Assembly (NCBI GenBank): GCA_021405325.1
Contig: QWII01000015.1
Coordinates: 124,001 to 188,000, forward strand
Origin: Caldilinea sp. CFX5
GTDB lineage: Bacteria > Chloroflexota > Anaerolineae > Caldilineales > Caldilineaceae
Direction of reading: 5' to 3'
DNA length: 64,000 nucleotides
Shown: positions 50,499 to 58,600 of the stretch, in pieces
Layout of the letters: every line of letters begins with the position of its first letter
Position numbering within the stretch: position 1 is the stretch's first letter
The notes under the pieces: generated by a model
Databases searched by the model: none
What the model was told of the DNA's origin: nothing
What the model saw: the letters and a program-made list of their open reading frames with translations, nothing else
Translations under genes and position numbers: made by a program

Positions 50499-50508
50499 TG
50501 TTTTTGAA

Positions 50509-50537
50509 ATGTTAACATGATGTTAATCAAATGTCAA
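50509..50537 (-). promoter_or_regulatory. Putative promoter of the tetR-PEP-synthase operon
   Basis: On the minus strand TTGACA (complement of 50532-50537), 17 bases, TAACAT (complement of 50509-50514). The -35 is perfect, the -10 matches 4 of 6. Confidence 0.6.
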
Positions 50538-50654
50538 GAGGCAAAATGTAACGCGCTGCCCTCTTGTACTTCATTTCTGGGACGTTTGATGGTACACTTC
50601 TTACCCAAACTTACATCAGCCTGCGGTAGCGCATACAGAAATTGGAAAATCCTC

Positions 50655-52388
50655 ATGGTTCTTGCTCAAGTTCGGCCCGGCGCTTATTACGATTCGGTGG
50701 TACTCATGCAATTACAACGCGCCCTTACGGCGCTGCCGGGCGTTCAGGAAGCCGGCGCGGTGATGGGCACAGAAGCCAACAAGGATGTGTTGGCGCAAAG
50801 TAATCTCACAACAACCGCGGTGACTGCCGCAAAGGCCGACGATCTGGTGATTGTCGTGCGGGCGGAGACGGACGACGCAGCGCAGAAGGCCATGGCCCAG
50901 GTTGATACTCTGTTAACCCGCCGTAGCAGTAGCAGTGAGGGCGCCAATGGGTATCGCCCCAAAAGCCTGGAAGCCGCAACACAACTTTTGCCGGAAGCCC
51001 AATGGGTGCTGGTTTCTACCCCTGGCCGTTACGCCGCTGGTGTGGCGCAAGAAGCGTTACGCCTGGACAAACATGTCTTCCTCTACAGCGATAATGTCAG
51101 CCTTGAGGATGAAATCGCCCTCAAGCAACGGGCGGCGCAACAGGGGTTGCTGGTGATGGGGCCGGATTGCGGCACGGCGATTGTTAACGGCATTGGCTTG
51201 GGCTTTGCCAACCGAGTGCGCCGAGGGGCCATTGGTGTGGTCGGCGCGTCGGGGACGGGGTTGCAACAGGTGACGGCGCGCATCCATCAACTGGGCGGCG
51301 GCATCACCCATGCGCTTGGCACCGGTGGTCGCGACCTGGCAGAAAAAGTCGGTGCGGTGACGGCGCGCCAATCCCTTGATCTGCTCGCCCGTGATCCTGA
51401 CACGAAGGTCATTGTGCTGATCTCGAAACCGCCGGCCGCGCAGGTGGTGGATGAAGTGTTGCGTGTTGCGTGTTGCGTGAACAAGCCGGTGGTGATCGAT
51501 TTTATTGGCTATCGCCCGGCTGAAACGCAGCGAGGTAATGTTTACTTTGTCAAGACGCTGGATGAAGCTGCCGAACTTGCGGTTGAACTAGCTAGCTTTG
51601 AAGCAAGTGGAAGTACGCAACACGCAACACGCAACACGCAACACGCAACACGCAACACGGGTAAATATTTACGCGGCCTCTTCTCCGGCGGCACGCTGGC
51701 TTATGAGGCGCAGTTGCTGTTGCAGGAATACCTGCCGGTTGTTTACGCTAATGCGCCGCTGGATAAACGCTTCAGGCTGGAGAAATCTACCATCAGCCAG
51801 GGTCATACTATTGTTGACCTGGGCGAAGACGAATTTACCGTTGGCCGCTTACACCCGATGTTAGACCATGAGTTGCGCATCAAACGGTTACATCAGGAAG
51901 CCGCCGATCCCGAAACTGCTGTCATTCTGCTTGATGTGGTGCTGGGCGACGGCGCTCATCCTGACCCGGCCAGTGAACTCGCCCCGGCCATTGCCGAAGC
52001 GGTCGCCGCTGCCGAGGACGCCGGTCGCCACCTGGAAGTGATCGCCGTTGTGGTCGGCACCGATGCTGATCCGCAGAACCTGGACGCGCAAGTCGAGCAG
52101 TTAGAAGCGGCGGGCGTATTGGTCGAATTTAACAACGAAACAGCGGTGCGCCGGGCCGGCGAGATGGTGCAGGCGTTGTCACCGGCAAGTGGCGGCAAAC
52201 CAGTTGATCTGACGCTCTTACAACAACCGCTGGCGGCGATCAATGTCGGGTTGGAATCATTTACTGCCAGCCTCACCGACCAGGGCGCGCCGGTCATTCA
52301 GGTCGATTGGCGACCACCGGCAGGAGGCAATGAACGACTGGCTGGTATTCTAGCGCGGATGAAGAATCCAAGGAATAAGGAACTATGA
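50655..52388 (+). CDS. allF: FdrA/AllF-family acyl-CoA synthetase-like protein
   Basis: A 577-residue protein related to succinyl-CoA synthetase alpha subunits. In E. coli, AllF (FdrA), AllG and AllH form an oxamate carbamoyltransferase of the anaerobic allantoin pathway. Recognisable parts: LRPGAYYDSV-type start (VRPGAYYDSVVLMQLQ), GPDCGTAIVNGIGLGFANRVRRGAIGVVGASGTGLQQV, IHQLGGGITHALGTGGRDL and a second CoA-synthetase-like half (RGLFSGGTLAYEAQLLL). Start ATG 50655 matches family starts. Between the two halves an in-frame run of period-7 repeats encodes (TQHATRN)2, an insertion. allG follows 1.5 kb downstream; allH was not seen. Confidence 0.85.
   Translation: MVLAQVRPGAYYDSVVLMQLQRALTALPGVQEAGAVMGTEANKDVLAQSNLTTTAVTAAKADDLVIVVRAETDDAAQKAMAQVDTLLTRRSSSSEGANGYRPKSLEAATQLLPEAQWVLVSTPGRYAAGVAQEALRLDKHVFLYSDNVSLEDEIALKQRAAQQGLLVMGPDCGTAIVNGIGLGFANRVRRGAIGVVGASGTGLQQVTARIHQLGGGITHALGTGGRDLAEKVGAVTARQSLDLLARDPDTKVIVLISKPPAAQVVDEVLRVACCVNKPVVIDFIGYRPAETQRGNVYFVKTLDEAAELAVELASFEASGSTQHATRNTQHATRNTGKYLRGLFSGGTLAYEAQLLLQEYLPVVYANAPLDKRFRLEKSTISQGHTIVDLGEDEFTVGRLHPMLDHELRIKRLHQEAADPETAVILLDVVLGDGAHPDPASELAPAIAEAVAAAEDAGRHLEVIAVVVGTDADPQNLDAQVEQLEAAGVLVEFNNETAVRRAGEMVQALSPASGGKPVDLTLLQQPLAAINVGLESFTASLTDQGAPVIQVDWRPPAGGNERLAGILARMKNPRNKEL
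51456..51659. repeat. Inverted period-7 repeat arms inside allF
   Basis: The left arm 51456-51479 is GTGTTGC repeated; the right arm about 51615-51659 is ACGCAAC repeated just over six times and is complementary. Both stay in the allF frame; three units of 7 bases equal seven codons. Residues encoded on the right: TQHATRNTQHATRNT. Confidence 0.85.
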
Positions 52389-52391
52389 CGA

Positions 52392-52775
52392 TTGAACGAA
52401 ATCGTCGTCCTCGATCCCCGACCTGATCTGCAAAATGGGAAAGTGTATCTGGCCGAATTTGATGTCGATGCGCCCATTCCGACGGTGCTGATTCCGCTGA
52501 ACGGCGCCGATCTACTACGTTTCGATTTTGGGGCGTCCTATCGTAAAACCTTTGAGGAAGAGCTTTATGGTCTGGAATTTGTCGATTATCGTGAGTTGCC
52601 CCAACGGTTTCAACGCTATCAACCCGCCGATCAAGCCCGCATTGCCGCCAGGATGATCGCTGTTTTGGCGGCAAGGCAAGATGGGGTTGATTTAGAAACC
52701 GGCCCCTTTGCCGCCAAGGCCATGCCATTGGATGTGGCGTTGGCAACAGTGGCGGCGTGGCCGCAGGAACATTAA
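52392..52775 (+). CDS. Short protein inserted after allF, family uncertain
   Basis: 127 codons from TTG 52392, three bases after the allF stop. The product (NGKVYLAEFDVDAPIPTVLIPL, GADLLRFDFGASYRKTFEEELY, FVDYRELPQRF) reminds me of the end of DUF4058-type proteins but I cannot confirm it. No conserved catalytic residues visible. An out-of-frame ATG at 52385 may indicate that the original start was lost to a small indel. It is flanked on both sides by copies of the allF 3' end. Confidence 0.45.
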   Translation: MNEIVVLDPRPDLQNGKVYLAEFDVDAPIPTVLIPLNGADLLRFDFGASYRKTFEEELYGLEFVDYRELPQRFQRYQPADQARIAARMIAVLAARQDGVDLETGPFAAKAMPLDVALATVAAWPQEH

Positions 52776-52783
52776 AACGCCGT

Positions 52784-52918
52784 CGGCTTGGAATCATTCA
52801 CTGCCAGCCTCACTGCGCAAGGTGTGCCGGTGATTCACGTCGCTTGGCGTTCCTCGACGGGTAGAAGTGAACGGCTGGCCGGTATCCTAGCGCGGATGAA
52901 GGGGCAAGGAGCAAAGGA
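52784..52918 (+). pseudogene. Diverged duplicate of the allF 3' end
   Basis: Bases 52784-52904 are recognisably the same as 52247-52367, the last part of allF (both encode GLESFTASLT.QG.PVI followed by W.....ERLAGILARMK). Substitutions are many but no large gap is seen. This leaves the 127-codon gene bracketed by direct copies. It may mark an insertion, or the tail of a second fdrA paralogue now lost. Confidence 0.85.
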
Positions 52919-52926
52919 GGATGACT

Positions 52927-52998
52927 ATGGCAATTGTTCACTTCAATCAGTCCGTGGCTGCCAATAGATCACAGTTGATGCAAATTTTGTGCAGATGA
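52927..52998 (+). CDS. Possible 23-codon small ORF with strong ribosome-binding site
   Basis: ATG 52927 with AAAGGAGG ending seven bases upstream; product MAIVHFNQSVAANRSQLMQ plus four residues. It could be the stub of a gene that once followed the second allF copy, whose site was left when later genes were inserted. No homology suggested. Confidence 0.25.
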   Translation: MAIVHFNQSVAANRSQLMQILCR

Positions 52999-53011
52999 AA
53001 GGTTGTAAATT

Positions 53012-53431
53012 ATGAACCTGACAGCGACAAAAATGCCGGATTTACCGGCCCAGGTTGTGCGTGCATGGGGCTTAGAAACAGCTACAATCTTTGAACATTG
53101 GTTAGAGAATAAGTTGCTCTCCACACAATTAAAGCCAAAGGTAGAGATTTCGGCCTCAATTGCACGACGCAAAGTCAATGTGTTGATGTTAGATCAGGTA
53201 AGTAATCAATTGATCTCCGGCGAACCTACATTGGTGCAAATTGAGACTGATACTTGGGTATGGCGTGTGCCGGTGGAACTAGGATTCGTAAGATATGGGC
53301 GGGTTGGCAAAGTTGGTGAAGTTGATGTAAACGCCCAAAGTGGTATGATCGATTATGACAGCCACCTTTTGAATGAGATCAAACAGAAAGCAATTGAATT
53401 AGCGCAACGAACACTCAAGCATGAAGCGTAG
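53012..53431 (+). CDS. Uncharacterised protein paired with a C39-like peptidase
   Basis: A 139-residue protein: an N-terminal helical part (DLPAQVVRAWGLETATIFEHWLENKLL), a strand-rich middle (VWRVPVELGFVRYGRVGKVGEVDVNAQSGMIDYDSHLL) and a C-terminal helix (NEIKQKAIELAQRTLKH). The middle (VGEVDVNAQSGMI) is PepSY-like in flavour, but the match is weak. AAAGG precedes ATG 53012. The C39-like peptidase gene begins 9 bases after its stop, so the two form a unit. Confidence 0.5.
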   Translation: MNLTATKMPDLPAQVVRAWGLETATIFEHWLENKLLSTQLKPKVEISASIARRKVNVLMLDQVSNQLISGEPTLVQIETDTWVWRVPVELGFVRYGRVGKVGEVDVNAQSGMIDYDSHLLNEIKQKAIELAQRTLKHEA

Positions 53432-53439
53432 ACTAACCT

Positions 53440-53898
53440 ATGAGTATGATTGTATCGTTACTCCACTACCAGCAGGCGCACCCTGGTCATTGTTTGCCGG
53501 CTTGCGCTAAGATGGTTCTGGCAAAGTTAGGAAAAGAGTATACAGAAGCTAGACTCAATAAGGTTTTAGGCACGAATGATGCTGGTACGCCGTCATCAGC
53601 AAGTACGAAGTTAATTCAACTTGGATTTTCTGTGACCTATACTGCGCTCTCCACGCGCGAACTTTCATTGGTGTTAGCGGAAGGTATCCCAGTTATCATT
53701 TTTATTCAAACCATGTTTTATGAACACTGGGAGACTGATACGCCACATGCCGTTGTTGTGGTTGGTATGGAGCCAGGGCAACGTTTTTGGATTCATGACC
53801 CTGATCTGCCTACAGGTCCCACGGCAGTTTCCTGGAATGGGTTACTGGCCACCTGGCAGGAGTTCGACTTTTATGGCGCTGTAATCAGACACAAATAA
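53440..53898 (+). CDS. C39-like (papain-fold) peptidase
   Basis: A 152-residue papain-fold protein of the bacteriocin-processing C39-like type. The Gln/Cys pair lies at the N-terminus (HYQQAHPGHCLPACAKMVLAKLG, residues about 9-31), His in TPHAVVVVG (about 105-113) and Asp in WIHDPD (about 121-126). All catalytic positions look intact. No signal peptide and no transporter gene, unlike true C39 leader peptidases. Coupled to the gene at 53012, inside the allF-allG cluster. Role unknown; a maturation or toxin/immunity-type pairing is one idea. Confidence 0.75.
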   Translation: MSMIVSLLHYQQAHPGHCLPACAKMVLAKLGKEYTEARLNKVLGTNDAGTPSSASTKLIQLGFSVTYTALSTRELSLVLAEGIPVIIFIQTMFYEHWETDTPHAVVVVGMEPGQRFWIHDPDLPTGPTAVSWNGLLATWQEFDFYGAVIRHK

Positions 53899-53925
53899 CA
53901 AATCACAAAGAGGTAGATATTACAA

Positions 53926-55173
53926 ATGGCTATTGATATTGACGCCGCCAATACCACCGCCGTCACCCGCATGATGGAAGCCCGCCCGGTCCTGGTTGGC
54001 ATCGGCCAGGCGCTGGATGTGATTCCGGGGATGCATCCCAATTTGATTCTCCATGCCGGTCCACCCATCACCTGGGAGCGGATGTCCGGCCCACTGAAGG
54101 GAGCCATCATTGGCGCGCTCATTTTTGAAGGCAAGGCGAAGAGCGCGGAAGAAGCTGAAGCCCTAGCGGTTTCCGGCGAAATCGACTTTGCACCGTGTCA
54201 CCACCATGCCGCCGTGGGGCCAATGGCCGGTGTGACCTCGGCGTCCATGTCGGTCTATATTGTCGAGAATCAGACGCATGGCAATCGCGCCTTTTCCAAT
54301 CTTAATGAGGGTTACGGCAAGGTGTTACGCTATGGTGCGTACCAGGAAGATGTCCAAGCGCGCCTCCGCTGGATGAATAGCACAATGGCCGCGGTGTTGA
54401 AAGATGCCCTGGCCGCCAGTGGTGGCATGGACATTCGTGCCTTGCTGGCTGAAGCGCTCCACATGGGCGACGAAGGCCACAACCGCAACAAAGCCGGCTC
54501 GCTTCTCTACACCAAAAACCTGGCCCCCTTTGTCGCCAAAGTCGCGCCCAACGCCGATGTTGCGTCCGAGGTTCTTAAGTTTTTGGGTGACAACGCCCTT
54601 AGCGTCCTCAACCCGGTGATGGCGGCGTGCAAGGCCATGTGTGATGCCGCTCACGGCATCGAAGGCAGCACGATTGTCTCAACCATGGCGCGCAATGGCA
54701 CCGACTTTGGCATCCGGGTCAGCGGCCTGGGCGACCGTTGGTTTACCGCCCCCTCCCAGATTCCGGCCGGCCTCTACTTCCCCGGCTTTAGCGCCGCCGA
54801 CGCCAACCCGGACATTGGCGACAGCACCATCACCGAAACGGCGGGCATTGGCGGCTTTGCCATGGCGGCGGCGCCGGCGATTGTCACCTTTGTCAGCGGC
54901 AAGCCCAGTGATGCGATTAACGCGACGATGGAGATGTATGAAATTACTTTCACTGAACACAAAACCTTTACCATTCCAGCGCTCGATTTCCGTGGGACTC
55001 CGACTGGCGTCGATCTCCGCAAGGTGGTGGAAATGGGAATTACCCCACGCATCAATACAGGCATTGCCCATAAAAATGCAGGTGTTGGGCAAGTTGGCGC
55101 TGGCTTAGTCCGCCCGCCGATGCAGATTTTTGAGGAAGCGCTTGTCGCCTTTGCTGAACAATACGGATATTAG
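53926..55173 (+). CDS. allG: AllG/YlbE-family (DUF1116) protein
   Basis: A 415-residue protein of DUF1116, the partner of FdrA/AllF in oxamate carbamoyltransferase. Family blocks: DVIPGMHPNLILHAGPPITWERMSGPLKGAIIGAL, CHHHAAVGPMAGVTSASM, GDEGHNRNKAGS, RNGTDFGIRVSGLGDRWFTAPS, and the close INTGIAHKNAGVGQVGAG. AGAGG lies upstream of ATG 53926. Together with allF it points to anaerobic ureide/oxamate breakdown producing carbamoyl phosphate, but allH and carbamate kinase are not in the window. Confidence 0.88.
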   Translation: MAIDIDAANTTAVTRMMEARPVLVGIGQALDVIPGMHPNLILHAGPPITWERMSGPLKGAIIGALIFEGKAKSAEEAEALAVSGEIDFAPCHHHAAVGPMAGVTSASMSVYIVENQTHGNRAFSNLNEGYGKVLRYGAYQEDVQARLRWMNSTMAAVLKDALAASGGMDIRALLAEALHMGDEGHNRNKAGSLLYTKNLAPFVAKVAPNADVASEVLKFLGDNALSVLNPVMAACKAMCDAAHGIEGSTIVSTMARNGTDFGIRVSGLGDRWFTAPSQIPAGLYFPGFSAADANPDIGDSTITETAGIGGFAMAAAPAIVTFVSGKPSDAINATMEMYEITFTEHKTFTIPALDFRGTPTGVDLRKVVEMGITPRINTGIAHKNAGVGQVGAGLVRPPMQIFEEALVAFAEQYGY

Positions 55174-55176
55174 ATT

Positions 55177-55682
55177 ATGACCAACGTTGCCCAAGCGTTT
55201 AATCACGGTATGGATGTTTGGAAAGAGAATCAAGAGGCGCCGTGGGGTAAGCTGCGCTATAGAATGGTGAACGCCAATTTAGCTTTACATCTGACCGAGC
55301 CAAATCAGGTAATTCTTGATTGGGCATTATCAATCCATATTCTGAAGTCCTTGGCCCTGCGCTGCGCGAATTAGATTTAGCAACTGCCCTTGAAAACGTC
55401 GGCACAAAGGTCAAGAAGCAGAACATTTTTGGGATATCTCACCCACTTTATACGCTGGAAGAACTTGAGCAGATGCTAAACCGTTGTGGCTTTCGTTTGC
55501 AAACCTTCTATGGCGTGCGTTCCCTTTGCGATTATATTGCTGATAATGATCGGAAAACCGACCCTGCCTTCTTTGCTCAACTGGAAGCGTTGGAGATGGC
55601 CGTGCGGGATAAACATCCGTTCAAGCTCATTGCACGTTTCTGGCATCTAATCGCCCGGAAACAGATGCTTCACTCAGCATAG
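55177..55682 (+). pseudogene. Class I SAM methyltransferase with large internal deletion
   Basis: The frame from ATG 55177 begins like a small-molecule methyltransferase (FNHGMDVWKENQEAPWGKLRYRMVNANLALHL..EPNQVILD) and then shifts. A second frame from about 55320 carries the rest (INPYSEVLGPALRELDL, LEELEQMLNRCGFRLQTFYGVRSLCDYI). The whole SAM-binding core (motif GGGxG, the acidic loop and motif IV, about 110 residues in relatives) is missing at the join near 55317-55323, with a frame change. The gene follows the allG stop by three bases, so it was the operon's last member before it broke. Confidence 0.8.
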
Positions 55683-58600
55683 AGGCACCCACCCGTTGCT
55701 GGCAATTGTTCCACCGTCAGCGACGCAAAGCGGATCGCCGTCCCTTCCGTAAAACCACCGGCATGGACATAGCGATGGATCATGCCGATGGCTAACGGCC
55801 CCGCCAGCAACGGGTCTGCTCCTGCAAAAGCTACATCACCTACACTATACCACGTCGCGCCATCACTGCTATAGAGCGCACACACATGGCGACCTATACG
55901 CTCGAAACGCAGGTATACCTGTTGTGCATCAGCCACGGTTCCCCGGCCCAGCAACAGGTCGCGATTATCCAGACACCCCAACAGATTGATCTCACCAGGG
56001 CCGTGCGTATTCCACGTCAGGCGCAAATAGTTGGCCTGATCTTGCCAGAGCAACAGGCCCCCCATCGCCGGGCGATCGGCGGCCGCGGTCGTACAGCTTG
56101 CTTCTAGGGCAAATGGACCATACAGCGGACGCAAGAGGCGGGGCGCACTAAAATTATTCAACCAAAGATCCCGATAGTTGGCAGCCCGGATCATCAGCCC
56201 ATTGTCATCTACGGTATAGGAGCAGTCGCCAAACGGATCGTGCCATTCCCACCCCTCTGCAAGACGTTGCCAATCGGTGTCTACAACGCGCCACTCCTCA
56301 CCCGCCACGCGCCACGCTGGTTGCGCCGGCTTAGGTTGCCATTGGAGCAACGGGAGCGCTTTGCTGCCGCCCCGTTCGGCTGCGATCTGTTGACACTCTT
56401 CTTGAAAGTACACAGGATCAGGAGCGGCCGCCGCCAAGCCGGCCAAGGCGCAGGTGATGAGGTGTAGTGACTCAATATCCGCTTCCTCTTCGACCACGAC
56501 TGAACGAAAGAGCGCAGCGGCTTCTGCCTGCCGCCCCACTTGGAGATAACTCCAGGCCAGGCCAATATCACCCCGCCGCGGCCCATCGGCGCGGAAATCG
56601 GTGGCTAAGGCAATCTGGCGCGCGGTTTCTAAGGTCGTGATCGCATCTTGCCAGGCCTGGCGACAATAGTGAGCTAACCCCAATACGATATAGGCAAAGG
56701 CGCTTTTGCGCGGTACATCGGCGCGTTCCGTTAACCGGATGGTTTCCTGGGCATAGGCGGCGGCTGCCGCCCATTCCCCACAACACCAACCGTGGGCAAT
56801 CCCACGATAGGTGTACGCCTGGATTTTGAGCAACTCGTCCCCGGTCTGTGTCGCCATCTGCTCGACCTTCTCCAAGCTGGCAAAGACCGCCTTGAGGTCG
56901 CCAATCGTCTCATATAAAAACATGACCGGCCACCCATGGAGATAACCAACCAGCCAGTGATCCGCCTGTGCTAACGCTTTCTGTTCGATGCCTAGCAGCA
57001 AGTCAAACCCTAGCTCAATTTGCTTTGTATAGCGACTCCACATGGCGACCATGTTGTAGGTAGCAAGCAGGCGGCGCGTGTAGGGCAGTTCGGGCAAAAG
57101 CTCAACGATCTGGGCAATGAGCACCATCGCGGTATGGTGTTGGCCGCGATTGAAATAAATGTCGCTCTTGAGCGCAGCCAGCATAAGCGCTTCCGGTCGC
57201 GTCAAGTCGTCGGCCAACAGTGCCAACCCCTCATCCGCCAGGGCAAGCACCCGAGCATGGCGGCCATGCCAAGCCAGGAGGTGACAGAAGGGAAAGATGC
57301 GCTGCACCTGGTCAACCGGCGGCAAGGCTGCTGCTTTGGCCAGGGCCAGCGCCTGTTGAAAATAGGGTTCACCCTGTTGCAGATTGCCGGTGGTGGCGTA
57401 GACCTGACTGATGCCATCCAACATAGCGAGGCGTTGCTGTGGATCCATTTCACCCGTACCTGTTTGAGCCAGATAGTCCTCTGCCCGGTGAAAGTAGGCG
57501 AGCGCTTCCGCGTTAGCATAGGTGCGATGGGCCTTGCGACCCGCTTCAAGGAGGTAGTAAATGGCCTTGGCCTGGCTTCGGCTCTCGTCGTAGTGATAAG
57601 CGAGTTGCTCAATGGCTGGCTCCAGGTTAGCGGCGTGGAGCTGTTCCAGCGCTTCGGCTGCACCCTGATGCAGGGCGCGCCGCCGCGCCGCCGGCAACGC
57701 TTGATAGACAGCATCGCGCACGAGCACATGGTAGAAGGTGTACTCAGCTTCCGGCATCGTGCGCTCTTGATAGATGAAAGCGTGCGTGGTTAGTGCCGCC
57801 AATGTCGTTGCGAGATCAAGGGTCGGGCCGGCCATGCGGGCCAAAAGGCGGGGACGGAAAAAGCGCCCCATGACTGCCGCCATCTCTAACACGGTGCGCT
57901 GTGGCGCCGTCAGGCGATCCGTCCGGCTTAGGATGATGCTTTGCAGCGTGGGGGGTACAGCTGGCAGCCCTGCGCCGCGCACCTGCCAGGCGCCTTCGTG
58001 CTGATAGATCACCCCGCTGTCGAGCAAGGCGCGCACACTCTCTTCCAGGAAAAAGGGGTTGCCGCGGGTGCGGTCGGTCGTCAACGCCTGGAGCGGCGCC
58101 GGTAGATCGGGGAGCGCAAGCAGGTCAGCCACAAGTTGCCGGCTCTCGGCTTGGGTCAATGGTTCCAGATCGAGGGCTGTCAACCGTTGCGGACAGTGCT
58201 GTTGCGCGAATGTCCGGAGCGGCTCGGCCAGTTGAGCTTCTTCCGGTCGATAGAGGCAGAGCAAGAGCAGCGCATGGCCGGGCAACACGGTGAGCAGGGC
58301 GCCAATCAATTCGAGCGAAAGGGCATCGGCCCACTGCAGATCCTCAAAGACCAACCCTACCGGCTGTGCTTGGGCCAGGGCGACGAGCAAGGTTTGTACC
58401 GCCACAGCGGTGCGCCGGCGCACTTGCTTGGGGTCGAGTGTCGGCTGCGGCTGCACTTGATCACTAGGAGAACGCACGGCAAGCAAGCGATGCAGCAGCG
58501 GCTCAATTTCGTCGCGCCTGTCAGGCGTGAGCTGGCCCTGGCCCACCAGTTCCGCCAGTGTGGCCGTTACCTGCTGCGCTATTGCTGCTTCATTTTCATC

